A stretch of 64,000 nucleotides of DNA from Prevotella aurantiaca JCM 15754 (lineage in GTDB: Bacteria > Bacteroidota > Bacteroidia > Bacteroidales > Bacteroidaceae). The translations under genes and the position numbers were made by a program. Positions within the stretch are counted from its first letter, which is position 1; each line of letters opens with the position of its first letter. Shown piece after piece: positions 9,529 to 18,637 of the stretch. The DNA lies in the NCBI RefSeq assembly GCF_000614025.1, contig NZ_BAKF01000002.1, positions 79,061 through 143,060 of the forward strand. The letters are read 5' to 3'. The notes under the pieces were generated by a model, which saw only the letters and a program-made list of their open reading frames with translations, did no database searches and had not been told where the DNA came from.

Positions 9529-9804
9529 ATGAACAAAACAGAACTAATCGAGAAGATCGCAGCCGGCGCAGGCTTAAGCAAGGCTGACTCAAAAAAGGCA
9601 TTAGACGCAATGACTGCAGCTATTAAGGAAGCGCTTGTAGCTGGTGACAAAGTTCAATTAGTAGGTTTCGGTACTTACTCTGTAACAGAGCGCCCTGCAC
9701 ACGAGGGTATTAACCCTGCTACAAAGCAGAAAATACAGATTGCAGCTAAGAAAGTTGCTAAGTTCAAACCAGGAGCTGAGCTTACTGATGCTGTAAACGC
9801 ATAA
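9529..9804 (+). CDS. HU family DNA-binding protein
   Basis: A 91-residue nucleoid protein of standard HU length: MNKTELIEKIAAGAGLSKADSKKALDAM (helical dimer arm), KVQLVGFGTYSVTERPAHEGINPATKQKI (the beta arm with the conserved Arg and the NP tip that inserts in the minor groove) and FKPGAELTDAVNA at the C terminus. HU dimers bend and compact DNA without strong sequence preference. Single gene with its own strong promoter and terminator. Confidence 0.96.
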   Translation: MNKTELIEKIAAGAGLSKADSKKALDAMTAAIKEALVAGDKVQLVGFGTYSVTERPAHEGINPATKQKIQIAAKKVAKFKPGAELTDAVNA

Positions 9805-9829
9805 AGAACATAGTTAAAAACTAAACAAT

Positions 9830-9864
9830 AAAGGCGATACCTTTCAAAGGTGTCGCCTTTATTG
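9830..9864 (+). terminator. HU gene terminator
   Basis: A 12-bp stem (AAAGGCGATACC with GGTGTCGCCTTT, one G-U pair), 7-base loop, then a T-rich run. Confidence 0.85.
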
Positions 9865-9898
9865 TTAGCTATAAATATAACTAATTATAGAAAATAAG

Positions 9899-9942
9899 AA
9901 AAGCGGTTACTGCATATCGTATATACAGAAAACCGCTTTTTT
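9899..9942. terminator. pdxT terminator hairpin
   Basis: A 10-bp perfect stem (AAAAGCGGTT/AACCGCTTTT) whose 22-base loop is itself nearly palindromic (CTGCATAT/ATATACAG). It lies just beyond the pdxT stop and could serve both strands. Confidence 0.75.
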
Positions 9943-9947
9943 ATATT

Positions 9948-10520
9948 TTACTTTAACATATCAGCAAATAGCTCGTGCACACGAGTATCGGTGCCCAGTT
10001 CTGGGTGAAATGCTGTAACAAGCTGTTTTCCTTGTCGAGCTGCAACTATATGTCCGTCTACTTCTGCAAGCACTTCTACGCCTTCGCCTGTTTTTTCAAT
10101 ATAAGGTGCGCGTATGAAAGTCATTGGAACTGGTTCTACAATGCCCTTCATAGGTGCATCAACTGCAAAACTTCCCATCTGTCTGCCATATGCATTACGG
10201 CAGGTACTGATATTCATCGTGGCGAAACGAGCATACGGACTTTTTGCGTTTTCTACCTCTTTAGATAATAGAATAAGTCCTGCGCAAGTGCCATAAACTG
10301 GTAATCCGCCTTCGATATCCTTCTTTATAGGTTCAAACAAGTTCAACTCGTGCAAGAGTTTTAGCATTACTGTGCTTTCTCCACCAGGTATAATAAGTCC
10401 GTCTTTAGGCTTATTCCAATCAGCAAGCTGGCGCACTTCAAAGGTTTCGTGCCCCAGTTGCTGCATCATTTTAGCGTGTTCAGCAAATGCTCCTTGTAAG
10501 GCTAATATGGCAATCTTCAT
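9948..10520 (-). CDS. pdxT: pyridoxal 5'-phosphate synthase glutaminase subunit PdxT
   Basis: A 190-residue class-I glutamine amidotransferase that supplies ammonia to PdxS for vitamin B6 synthesis. Visible: start IAILALQGAFAEH, PGGEST at residues 46-51, nucleophile Cys79 in YGTCAG, GRQMGSF, and His172/Glu174 in AFHPELGTD, so the catalytic triad is complete. The gene starts 11 bp after pdxS stops, on the same strand, forming a standard pdxS-pdxT operon. Confidence 0.96.
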   Translation of the reverse strand: MKIAILALQGAFAEHAKMMQQLGHETFEVRQLADWNKPKDGLIIPGGESTVMLKLLHELNLFEPIKKDIEGGLPVYGTCAGLILLSKEVENAKSPYARFATMNISTCRNAYGRQMGSFAVDAPMKGIVEPVPMTFIRAPYIEKTGEGVEVLAEVDGHIVAARQGKQLVTAFHPELGTDTRVHELFADMLK

Positions 10521-10531
10521 ATTTAGCTTAA

Positions 10532-11407
10532 TTATTTGCCACGTTCTGCCATCAAGATAGCGATTTCGCTTTCGTTGATACCTACCATTGCTTCACCAAG
10601 ATCAGCGCTCAATTCAGCAAGCATCTTGGCGTCTTTGTAGTTGGTAACAGCTTGAACGATAGCACGAGCACGCTTTTCTGGATTGCCAGACTTAAAGATT
10701 CCAGAGCCAACAAATACTCCTTCAGCACCTAATTGCATCATAAGCGCAGCGTCAGCAGGTGTAGCTACACCACCAGCAGCGAAGTTTACAACTGGGAGTT
10801 TACCATTATCGTGAACATACTTCACAAGTTCGTAAGGCGCACGAAGTTGTTTTGCTGCTTCATAGAGTTCATCTTCGCCAAGAGAAGTAAGGCGGCGCAT
10901 TTCTGTTTGAATCATGCGCATGTGGCGTACAGCCTGAATAATATCGCCTGTACCTGGCTCACCCTTTGTGCGAATCATGGTTGCACCTTCTGCAATACGG
11001 CGCAATGCTTCGCCAAGGTCCTTTGCTCCACAAACGAAAGGCACATCAAACTTGTCCTTATCAATGTGATAAACATCGTCAGCTGGCGAAAGTACTTCGC
11101 TTTCATCGATATAATCGATTTCAATAGCTTGAAGAATCTGTGCTTCAACAAAGTGTCCGATACGCACTTTTGCCATTACTGGAATGCTGACTGCTTCTTG
11201 AATGCCACGTATCATCTTAGGATCGCTCATACGAGAAACACCACCTGCAGCGCGAATATCGGCTGGAATGCGCTCCAATGCCATTACTGCGCAAGCACCA
11301 GCAGCCTCAGCTATGCGTGCTTGTTCAGGAGTTGTAACGTCCATAATTACACCGCCTTTAAGCATCTGTGCCAAGTTGCGGTTCAGTTCTGTTCTATTTT
11401 CTTTCAT
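10532..11407 (-). CDS. pdxS: pyridoxal 5'-phosphate synthase lyase subunit PdxS
   Basis: A 291-residue (beta-alpha)8 enzyme that condenses ribose 5-phosphate, glyceraldehyde 3-phosphate and ammonia to pyridoxal 5'-phosphate. Landmarks: [26 protein letters not shown], the Schiff-base Lys80 in [10 protein letters not shown], the second Lys region with [13 protein letters not shown] and [11 protein letters not shown], and [14 protein letters not shown]. Length and motifs are normal. Its promoter is 55 bases upstream and pdxT follows. Confidence 0.97.
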   Translation of the reverse strand: MKENRTELNRNLAQMLKGGVIMDVTTPEQARIAEAAGACAVMALERIPADIRAAGGVSRMSDPKMIRGIQEAVSIPVMAKVRIGHFVEAQILQAIEIDYIDESEVLSPADDVYHIDKDKFDVPFVCGAKDLGEALRRIAEGATMIRTKGEPGTGDIIQAVRHMRMIQTEMRRLTSLGEDELYEAAKQLRAPYELVKYVHDNGKLPVVNFAAGGVATPADAALMMQLGAEGVFVGSGIFKSGNPEKRARAIVQAVTNYKDAKMLAELSADLGEAMVGINESEIAILMAERGK

Positions 11408-11462
11408 AGTTGTTATATTGTTTATTATTTATTTCTATTTCTATGTTTTTCCAACGTGGTCG

Positions 11463-11494
11463 CAAAGGTATGCTTTTTCAGCGTATTTCCCAAA
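11463..11494 (-). promoter_or_regulatory. pdxST promoter
   Basis: On the minus strand TTTG (11494-11491), 20-base spacer, TACCTTTG (11470-11463), giving a leader of about 50 bases before pdxS. Confidence 0.75.
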
Positions 11495-11853
11495 AGTCCA
11501 TTCCTATATAGCAAACTATTACCTACGAATAGGAAAAAGGAAATTAAAGGTAGTGGAGCTTAAAATGTATGAATTTATGGTGCAGACGCCCTCTCTTCCC
11601 TACTCTTTTAAAGGCATTTACGATTACACGAACGCATGTTTACTGAACACATTTACATGAAAACAAAATATTTCTTAAATCTATAAAGAAGTTGCAAACT
11701 TTACTCTAAAACAACAAAAGAATTGCCGTGTAAATACAAAAAACATGCCTGTTTACTTCCAACAAACAAGTATAATCAAGATATAAAACCTTCCTAAATT
11801 GTAAAGAAAAACACAAGTACAAATCGATAATAATTGTTTTGTATTGCAAAAGT

Positions 11854-11927
11854 GCCTGTTTTGCATTGCAATAGTGCCTATTTTACCATGCAAAACAGGC
11901 TCTTTTAGAACGCAAAATAGGCACTAT
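11854..11927. repeat. interleaved inverted repeats, GCAAAACAGGC family, copy 1
   Basis: Two perfect inverted repeats interlock: GCCTGTTTTGCAT (11854-11866) with 11888-11900, and ATAGTGCCTATTTT (11871-11884) with 11914-11927. Because one arm of each lies inside the other, both cannot form as simple hairpins; a pseudoknot or alternative fold is implied. Related sequence occurs at 19261-19326. The rest of 11408-12171 holds no gene apart from the terminator at its right end. Confidence 0.6.
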
Positions 11928-12084
11928 TTAAAAACGTTGAAAATCAGATTATTGCACAAGAAAGCTCTTTAAGAATTATCTTTACAATACTTCCTCTTTC
12001 TTAATATTTATAAAATAGGTTGTATCCTTCATTTTTACACATTTGAAAAGCTATAGTTTGGTGAATATAAATGAGTTGGAAAAT

Positions 12085-12130
12085 ACAGAAAAAGAAAAGC
12101 GCGTACATCAAATAATAATCTGACGCACGC
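12085..12130 (-). terminator. terminator of the leucine-rich-repeat gene
   Basis: On the minus strand a 10-bp stem (12130-12121 with 12110-12101, two G-U pairs) with a 10-base loop is followed by GCUUUUCUUUUU. Confidence 0.65.
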
Positions 12131-12171
12131 ACTTGAAAAAACGATTGATTATTGTTCAAACAATATTTTTA

Positions 12172-14106
12172 TTATTGCATAACCTTTATTGCAAGGCTGC
12201 CTTGTCTTATTATAATAATGTGTCCTACAGGCAAAGAGATTGTAACTTCACCATTTGCATCAGTAAGACCAGTACTAAGAAGTTTGCCTGATACATCGTA
12301 GATGCTGTAGTTCTTTTCTGCTTGCAAGCCCATAACAACGATATTGCCATTGTAGCGTACCACTTTCACAGCCTCAGCTTGAGCGTTGTGAATGCCATTA
12401 TCAACATCAAAGATAGCAGCCAATACGCCATACTGAGTGATTTTGAACGTATCGTCATTAATATCTTTACCATCAAGCATTGCCTTAATGAACTTATAAC
12501 CATGTATTGGCGTAGCTTCTACCTTCACTTCCTTACCTTTTTCGATAGGTGTCCACTCAGGAACGTTATTTCCATCAACCATTGTCTTGAAGGAACCATG
12601 TGCGTTTTCTTCAAAGCGAAGGCGTACAGTGTTGCATCCAGAGCCGTTTCCAGTAACATTCATCTTCCAGTTTTTACCTTCAAGCAACGTGTTGTCGCAA
12701 GTAGCCGAGCCTGTATTACCTTTTACAAGCAATACTGCTTCATCCTCTTCAGTAGCCTTTGGCACTGTAAACAGAATATCGTTGATTGCACAAGCATCGA
12801 ATTGATTGTTATCTAAATCAAGCTTTCGGAGCATCGGATTCTTTGAAAGATTGATGTTTGTAAGCTGATTGCCCGATAAATCAAGGAATTTTAGCTTCGG
12901 AAACTTTGTTACATCCATTTCCTTCATACCGCAACTCTCCATATCAATCCACTTTAAAGCAGGCTTATTGCTTAAGTCTGGGAAGGTTACATAGTTATTG
13001 TTTCCTGCTGTTAAGTTCTCGAGCTTAGGGTTATTACTGAGATCTAACTCTGCCAACCCCATACTTGCACAGGCTAAAACCTCCAAGTTAGGATTCTGCT
13101 TGGTATCTAATTTGCCCACCTTATTATAACTGCCGTAGAACTCTCTTAGGTTTTTCAATTTGCTAAGGTCGATAGTTGTCAAGCGATTATCGGTAATTGC
13201 AAGCTCGCGTAGCTTTGGAAGCTGCGACAAATCGAGCTCTGTTATCTTATTCATCATAAGGTCAAGAACTTCCAAATTATCGTTCTTTCCTAACTCACAA
13301 GTAACCAATTTGCCTGCTTGCGCCTTGAAAGCAGCTAAGTCGGCATATACTTTAATAACATCATTAGGCTCTACTTCCAACTGTACAGAGTTCGCTACAT
13401 TCTTATTCAGCGTGTAATCGTTCTTCTGCCCGCCCTGTTCTATTTGAATACTTTGGCTATCTTTAATTCCTTGTAGCTCTAAATACAGATACATAGGCTT
13501 AGGTTCGCCATCTTCATCGTACTCAATCTTCGCACTTGGGTCTACCTTTAAGGTGAAGTTTGGCTTATCTGCAGGAGCTTCATTTCCAGGTTCTGGATCT
13601 CCATTCTTAACACAATAAACCATCGCTTTCCAGCCTGGCATAGTTGTAGCAGCGTAGCATGCAACCGAAAGACCGCCATCTGCTGCAGTAGAACTTATTC
13701 TAATAGGCAACTTTTCAGGAGTTCCCTTAATTATCTTAAGTGGTTCTTGCTTTGCCCAACCCCACAAATAGTCGCCGCTATCCTCGTCTTTCTCGCACGA
13801 AAGCTCGATTAATCCGTTGTAAATTCGTAGCTCATCGCTTTCTCCAAACTCTATTTGCTCGAATATAACAGTAATATGTGAATCTGAATTTCGTGGTTTT
13901 AATCGTTGAAGAGTGTAAGCATAATTGCCTCGCATGCCTTTTTCAGGACCGCCATAGTCGTAAAACTCCATCGGTCTACCTTGCTCTATCTCCTTTTCAA
14001 ACCATGGTCCTTCACTTCCAGGTTGGAATATCCAGCCAGCACTTTGGGCAAACGATGCGACAATACCCGCCATTAGAAACACAGAAATTAAATAGATTTT
14101 TCTCAT
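12172..14106 (-). CDS. secreted leucine-rich-repeat protein with C-terminal sorting-like domain
   Basis: A 644-residue protein with a clear signal peptide (MRKIYLISVFLMAGIVASFAQ). Residues about 25-150 resemble a CUB-like beta domain (ITVIFEQIEFGESDELRIYNG, then ISSTAADGGLSVACYA). Residues about 275-430 form leucine-rich repeats of the spacing L-x-x-L-x-L-S-x-N. A later domain carries KGKEVKVEATPIHGYKF, a beta repeat often seen in surface proteins, and the last 75 residues (YSIYDVSGKLLSTGLTDANG) look like a type IX secretion sorting domain. Probably exported to the cell surface and involved in binding; no enzyme motif. Monocistronic; TATCTTTG lies at 14202-14195 on the minus strand. Confidence 0.8.
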   Translation of the reverse strand: MRKIYLISVFLMAGIVASFAQSAGWIFQPGSEGPWFEKEIEQGRPMEFYDYGGPEKGMRGNYAYTLQRLKPRNSDSHITVIFEQIEFGESDELRIYNGLIELSCEKDEDSGDYLWGWAKQEPLKIIKGTPEKLPIRISSTAADGGLSVACYAATTMPGWKAMVYCVKNGDPEPGNEAPADKPNFTLKVDPSAKIEYDEDGEPKPMYLYLELQGIKDSQSIQIEQGGQKNDYTLNKNVANSVQLEVEPNDVIKVYADLAAFKAQAGKLVTCELGKNDNLEVLDLMMNKITELDLSQLPKLRELAITDNRLTTIDLSKLKNLREFYGSYNKVGKLDTKQNPNLEVLACASMGLAELDLSNNPKLENLTAGNNNYVTFPDLSNKPALKWIDMESCGMKEMDVTKFPKLKFLDLSGNQLTNINLSKNPMLRKLDLDNNQFDACAINDILFTVPKATEEDEAVLLVKGNTGSATCDNTLLEGKNWKMNVTGNGSGCNTVRLRFEENAHGSFKTMVDGNNVPEWTPIEKGKEVKVEATPIHGYKFIKAMLDGKDINDDTFKITQYGVLAAIFDVDNGIHNAQAEAVKVVRYNGNIVVMGLQAEKNYSIYDVSGKLLSTGLTDANGEVTISLPVGHIIIIRQGSLAIKVMQ

Positions 14107-14310
14107 AATGTAATGCTTTTAGTTTGTTTGATAATAATTACAACATAAAACAGATTAGACATTTTATGTGTCAGAACTCTTATTTAGGTTTCTGCAAAGA
14201 TACATATTATTGCGTAAAAACAGAAAGTTTATTTCGTTTTTATGTCCATTTCAACGTCTTTAATCTCTTTAATTCAAGTTTTGTACAATCTTTGCAAGTC
14301 TAACTTAATG

Positions 14311-14341
14311 CTTGTAGTTCAAATAAAAAGCAGTATCTTTG
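14311..14341 (+). promoter_or_regulatory. dusB promoter, nearly abutting the start codon
   Basis: CTTG (14311-14314), a 19-base spacer and TATCTTTG (14334-14341). Only four bases separate the -7 element from the ATG at 14346, so the transcript should begin at or within a few bases of the start codon. Confidence 0.7.
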
Positions 14342-14345
14342 CAGT

Positions 14346-15317
14346 ATGAAAATAGGAACAATAGATTTTGGAGAACGCCCTTTGTTCTTGGCACCGATGG
14401 AAGATGTAACCGATATAGGGTTTCGAAAGATGTGCAAACGCTTTGGTGCTGCAATGGTCTATACGGAGTTTGTGTCGGCAGATGCTGTCATACGCAGTAT
14501 AAAATCGACGCTTAATAAGATTGTTATAGACGAAGAAGAACGCCCAGTAGGTATTCAGATATATGGAAAAGATGTCGAATCGATGGTTGAAGCTGTCAAG
14601 ATTGTAGAGCAGGTAAAGCCCGATGTAATCGACATAAACTTTGGTTGTCCCGTAAAAAAGGTGGCTAATAAAGGTGCAGGCTCTGGTATGTTGAAGAACA
14701 TTCCATTGTTATTGGAGATAACACGAGAGGTTGTGAAGGCTGTAAACACCCCCGTTACTGTGAAAACACGCTTGGGTTGGGACGACAACAACCTTGTTAT
14801 AACAGAGCTTGCGGAACAACTTCAGGACTGTGGAGTGCAAGCTTTGACCATTCATGGGCGCACGCGTGCTCAGATGTATACTGGAGAAGCTGACTGGACG
14901 CTTATCGGCGAAGTGAAGAAAAACCCACGAATGCACATACCTATCATAGGAAATGGAGACGTAACCAGTGTTGCTGATGCGCAAAAGCGCTTCGACGACT
15001 ATGGCGTAGATGCTGTAATGATAGGCAGAGCAACCTTTGGCTGTCCGTGGTTGTTTTCCGAAACCGATGTGCCAGATGCCAAACGACTTACTTTGGACGA
15101 TAAAATTGACATCTTAGAAGAGATGTTACGCATCAACGTTGAGAAGATTGACGAGTATAGAGGCATACTTCATACGCGCCGACATCTTGCAGCTTCGCCT
15201 ATTTTTAAAGGTGTTCCAGACTTCAAGCAAACGCGTATTGCAATGCTACGTGCCAACAAAATGAACGAACTCATCGGTATTTTGGAGGATTGCAGAGAAC
15301 GTTTGCGTACGCCTTAG
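14346..15317 (+). CDS. dusB: tRNA-dihydrouridine synthase (DusB type)
   Basis: A 323-residue FMN-dependent enzyme that reduces uridines in the D-loop of tRNA. Motifs in order: LAPMEDVTDIGFR (FMN-binding loop), DINFGCPVKKV with the catalytic Cys101, NKGAGSGML, VKTRLGW, IHGRTRAQMYTGEADW, IGNGDV and DAVMIGRATFGCPW. Length is normal. The gene appears to have almost no 5' leader. The next gene on the strand, ruvB, has its own TATCTTTG at 15388. Confidence 0.95.
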   Translation: MKIGTIDFGERPLFLAPMEDVTDIGFRKMCKRFGAAMVYTEFVSADAVIRSIKSTLNKIVIDEEERPVGIQIYGKDVESMVEAVKIVEQVKPDVIDINFGCPVKKVANKGAGSGMLKNIPLLLEITREVVKAVNTPVTVKTRLGWDDNNLVITELAEQLQDCGVQALTIHGRTRAQMYTGEADWTLIGEVKKNPRMHIPIIGNGDVTSVADAQKRFDDYGVDAVMIGRATFGCPWLFSETDVPDAKRLTLDDKIDILEEMLRINVEKIDEYRGILHTRRHLAASPIFKGVPDFKQTRIAMLRANKMNELIGILEDCRERLRTP

Positions 15318-15443
15318 CACGCATATAACTACCGAAAGCCCTAAATGTTTTATAGAGAAACCCACTTCGTTTCTCGTTTTAATTGGCTATCTTTGCAAAC
15401 AATAGGTCTATTTATTCGTGATTAAAGACAGACGAAAGAAGGT

Positions 15444-16478
15444 ATGAATGAAGATTTCGATATAAGAGAAGAGCGATTTACAACAGCCGAAAACGAGTTC
15501 GAAAACGCATTGAGACCGCCAAAGTTCGACGACTTTAGCGGGCAAAACAAGGTGGTAGAAAACCTTCGGGTGTTTGTTGAAGCTGCCAAATATCGTGGCG
15601 AACCACTCGACCACACGTTGCTTCATGGTCCTCCTGGACTTGGAAAAACCACGTTGAGTAACATTATTGCCAACGAATTGGGCGTTGGTTTTAAGATTAC
15701 TTCGGGTCCCGTACTTGATAAACCAGGCGACTTGGCAGGCATTCTTACATCGCTTGAACCCAACGATGTATTGTTCATAGACGAGATTCACCGTCTCTCG
15801 CCAGTTGTTGAAGAGTACCTTTACTCGGCAATGGAAGATTATAGAATTGATATAATGATAGACAAGGGCCCCTCGGCTCGTTCTATTCAGATAGACTTAA
15901 ACCCTTTCACACTTGTAGGAGCGACTACCCGAAGCGGACTTTTAACAGCTCCTTTGCGTGCTCGCTTTGGTATAAATCTGCATTTAGAGTATTATACTCC
16001 CGACACTTTGAGTCGTATTATAAAGCGTTCTGCCAATCTGTTAAAAGTACCTATTGAAGCTGATGCAGCTATTGAAATAGCCCGACGCTCACGCGGTACG
16101 CCTCGTATTTGCAATGCCTTGCTGCGTCGTGTACGCGATTTTGCACAGGTAAAAGGCAACGGCACCATCGACCACGCTATTGCACAATCGTCTCTTCAAT
16201 CGCTAAATATTGACAAATACGGCCTTGACGAAATAGACAACAAGATTCTTTTAACCATCATCGATAAGTTTAGAGGTGGCCCAGTTGGTGTTTCTACCAT
16301 TGCAACAGCTATCGGAGAAGATGCAGGAACAGTGGAAGAGGTTTACGAACCTTACCTTATTATGGAAGGTTTCATTAAACGAACGCCACGCGGACGAATG
16401 GCAACAGAACTGGCTTACGAGCATCTTGGCAAAACAATGCGGGGGTCTTCGATAAGCGAACCATCGCTTTTTGAATAA
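15444..16478 (+). CDS. ruvB: Holliday junction branch migration ATPase RuvB
   Basis: A 344-residue AAA+ motor that, with RuvA, drives branch migration of Holliday junctions. Seen: [12 protein letters not shown], Walker [10 protein letters not shown] at residues 62-70, Walker [11 protein letters not shown] (Asp113-Glu114), the RuvB-specific sensor block [18 protein letters not shown] with the arginine finger, and a C-terminal winged helix with [10 protein letters not shown] and IKRTPRGR. Length is as expected. A strong terminator follows. Confidence 0.98.
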   Translation: MNEDFDIREERFTTAENEFENALRPPKFDDFSGQNKVVENLRVFVEAAKYRGEPLDHTLLHGPPGLGKTTLSNIIANELGVGFKITSGPVLDKPGDLAGILTSLEPNDVLFIDEIHRLSPVVEEYLYSAMEDYRIDIMIDKGPSARSIQIDLNPFTLVGATTRSGLLTAPLRARFGINLHLEYYTPDTLSRIIKRSANLLKVPIEADAAIEIARRSRGTPRICNALLRRVRDFAQVKGNGTIDHAIAQSSLQSLNIDKYGLDEIDNKILLTIIDKFRGGPVGVSTIATAIGEDAGTVEEVYEPYLIMEGFIKRTPRGRMATELAYEHLGKTMRGSSISEPSLFE

Positions 16479-16522
16479 CAAAAGCTTGGGATACGTATGT
16501 GTATCTCAAGCTTTTGTTTTTA
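16479..16522 (+). terminator. ruvB terminator
   Basis: A 16-bp stem (CAAAAGCTTGGGATAC with GTATCTCAAGCTTTTG, one G-U pair), 6-base loop, then GTTTTTT-like tail. Confidence 0.9.
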
Positions 16523-16641
16523 TAAACAGATAGGAAGACAAAGCCATCCAAAAGCATTTTTTCTTGTTTTTTATGCCACAAAACTGCAACAACTAACGTC
16601 TATAGGAATATAAACAGATTACAAATTCTATTTAAAAGTAT

Positions 16642-17115
16642 ATGATGATGAGAACATTTTTTATTTCACTTGCTCTTTTAATAGTAAGTATTGTCGTTAA
16701 AGCACAGAACGTTGAAAGCTTTTTTGAACAATTCCGACAGCATAAGAATGTAGTTTTAGTAGATGTACCGAAGGAGTTGCTTTCGCTCGGACTACAAGTT
16801 ATGGGCAGCAAAAAGGGCAAACAGTGCTGATAAGATAGAAAGACTGCGTATATTGAGCTTCGAGGACGCTTCAAGATCTGTTAAAAGAAAATTTAAAAAG
16901 GCAGTAAAAGCATTTAATTGGAGGGAATACAGTGAAGTAATCAAAGAGAAAACGAAATATTCTGAAACCAGAATTATGACTCAAGGTACTGACGACATCA
17001 TCAGACGCTTAGTCATTTGTACTACAGACGAGGACGATTCTGCCTTATAATAATAGATGGGGCCATCTCATCGAACGATATTGACAGTGTTTTAGAAGAA
17101 GCTAAAGATTTATAA
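16642..17115 (+). pseudogene. DUF4252-family gene broken by two compensating frameshifts
   Basis: A signal peptide frame (MMMRTFFISLALLIVSIVVKAQ, then FFEQFRQHKNVVLVDVPKELLSLGLQVMG) ends at a TGA at 16828. The family continues in the next frame from about 16815 (NSADKIERLRILSF to CTTDEDDSA), then must return to the first frame at about 17044 to read ALIIIDGAISS and VLEEAKDL to a stop at 17115. The first slip is at an A5 run (16810-16814, one A too many), the second at GCC before TTATA (one C too few). The complete protein would match the two other DUF4252-like proteins nearby. Real pseudogene or paired sequencing errors. Confidence 0.75.
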
Positions 17116-17119
17116 AGAT

Positions 17120-17620
17120 ATGAGAAAACTACTTTTTATATTTATTCTTGCGTTGAGCACGAACCTCGCCAATGCTGCTCCAACGGCTGACGCGAGCGTT
17201 TATAGCCTTATTGATGCTTTCAAAGATAATAAGCGTGCAGATTACCATAATATTAGTTCGCTGCTGCTTACAGCTGCCAAAGCTGTTATAAAAGATAATG
17301 GCAACGATTTGATAGCAGCACTAAAGAGCATCAATTCAGTACAGATATTAAACTTAGATAATTGTTCTGGTTGCACAAAAAGACGTTTTTTATCGCATGC
17401 AAGACGCGTTTACGACAGAAATAGTCGCGAACTTATCAGAAAAAACAAGAAGAAAAGCTTTTCAAGTATCCAAGTAAAGATGGATAACGGAGTTGTTCGT
17501 GAACTTGCTATAATTGAAGCTGACGGCTCAGACTACTCTGTTATCTTGATAAAAGGCAGGATTCCGTTGAATAAACTTAGCGATATAATCAACAACAAGA
17601 GTAAGTTGAAGACTGAATAA
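17120..17620 (+). CDS. DUF4252-like exported protein
   Basis: A 166-residue protein with a signal peptide (MRKLLFIFILALSTNLANAA). It keeps the DUF4252 layout: a short helix-rich start, a central block (SINSVQILNLDNCSGCTKRRFLSHARRVY) and a C-terminal strand pair (SVILIKGRIPLNKLSDI). The Cys pair in NCSGC is unusual relative to its neighbours. Function is unknown; such proteins regularly accompany ECF sigma factors in Bacteroidales. It starts 4 bp after the broken DUF4252 gene and 23 bp before the sigma gene, so the whole block is likely one transcript. Confidence 0.7.
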   Translation: MRKLLFIFILALSTNLANAAPTADASVYSLIDAFKDNKRADYHNISSLLLTAAKAVIKDNGNDLIAALKSINSVQILNLDNCSGCTKRRFLSHARRVYDRNSRELIRKNKKKSFSSIQVKMDNGVVRELAIIEADGSDYSVILIKGRIPLNKLSDIINNKSKLKTE

Positions 17621-17643
17621 GTGCTCTTACGAAACAGTTATAA

Positions 17644-18144
17644 ATGGAAGCCTCGCAATTCAAAGCAACTTTCTTGCCGTGCCACCGCTGTCTTTATGGG
17701 GTGGCATGGCGACTAACTGGCAATGCTCAGGAGGCTGAAGACTTGGTTCAGGAAACCTTTCTGAAGTTGTGGACACGTCGCCATCAGCTCTCCAACATAG
17801 ACAATCCTGAGGCTTACAGCAGTGTTATACTACGTCGAATATTCTATGATGTGAAACGAACAAAGCACATTGAAGAAACCGAACAGGATATTAGAGAGAT
17901 GCAACACAGGACTTCCGAGAACATAAGCGAACATATTGAGGCACAAGACCAATGGCAACGCATCAGAACAATGATACTTGCACTGCCCGATCCACAAGGA
18001 AAGGTAATGCTTATGCGCGATGTGGAGGGACTGACATACGAAGAAATCAGTACAGAAACTGGTCTCACAGAAGTTAATTTGCGCTCTATTCTAAGTCGGG
18101 CGCGAAAGAAAATAAGAGAAAGAATTAAGGAAATGAAGCGATAA
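17644..18144 (+). CDS. ECF-type RNA polymerase sigma factor
   Basis: A 166-residue sigma-70 family protein with region 2 (RCLYGVAWRLTGNAQEAEDLVQETFLKLW, residues about 15-45) and region 4 (ALPDPQGKVMLMRDVEGLTYEEISTETGLTEVNLRSILSRARKKI, about 118-162) and no region 3, as in ECF factors. It directs polymerase to a small set of promoters, probably including its own operon. Its stop overlaps the start of the next gene by one base (TAATGG), which indicates coupling to its presumed anti-sigma partner. Confidence 0.93.
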   Translation: MEASQFKATFLPCHRCLYGVAWRLTGNAQEAEDLVQETFLKLWTRRHQLSNIDNPEAYSSVILRRIFYDVKRTKHIEETEQDIREMQHRTSENISEHIEAQDQWQRIRTMILALPDPQGKVMLMRDVEGLTYEEISTETGLTEVNLRSILSRARKKIRERIKEMKR

Positions 18145-18635
18145 TGGATAGGAAAGATACAGAGAAGCTATTGGAACGGTTTTACAACGGAATTACCGAT
18201 GAAACCGAAGAAAAACGTCTTACGGAGTACTTCTGTAGCAACGAGGTAGACAAACAGTTACGCAAGGAGGGCGAAATATTCCTTGCACTACAACAAAACA
18301 AATCCATTGAAGTACCATTCGATTTGGAAAGCAAGATTGAAAGGCAAATAAATCAATGGAATACAATAGAGTCTACAGCTCGCAAAACGGCGCGTAAGGC
18401 CAACCTACGTTGGACAATAGGCATTTGTGCCAGTATCTTGCTATTGATAGGCGTGGGCATTTTCATCGATAAAAACGACAATTCTCAATTGTCGGATACG
18501 GAGAAATTAGACACTTACGACAACCCAGAAGACGCTTATGCAACTGCAAATAAAGCGCTCACCAAGTTCTCAGTATCTATCAATAAGGGACTAAAAACAA
18601 TCAATAACGCAACAAATCTATCAACAAACAAATAA
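18144..18635 (+). CDS. probable anti-sigma factor, single membrane span
   Basis: A 163-residue protein with an acidic N-terminal helical domain (LLERFYNGITDETEEKRLTEYF) like the anti-sigma domain that follows ECF factors in Bacteroidales, one membrane segment (WTIGICASILLLIGVGIFI, about residues 91-110) and a short outer tail ending in a Lys/Asn-rich stretch. No zinc-finger motif is visible. The role is inferred from layout and its one-base overlap with the sigma gene. Confidence 0.7.
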   Translation: MDRKDTEKLLERFYNGITDETEEKRLTEYFCSNEVDKQLRKEGEIFLALQQNKSIEVPFDLESKIERQINQWNTIESTARKTARKANLRWTIGICASILLLIGVGIFIDKNDNSQLSDTEKLDTYDNPEDAYATANKALTKFSVSINKGLKTINNATNLSTNK

Positions 18636-18637
18636 AA

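Noticed and set aside
9381..9650. Minus-strand frame of 89 codons over the HU promoter and gene start
   Set aside because: Antisense to HU; the HU promoter and family match decide the plus strand.
10733..11563. Long open frame (276 codons) on the plus strand
   Set aside because: It is antisense to pdxS, rich in Cys/Phe/Asn without family features, and arises from the codon bias of pdxS.
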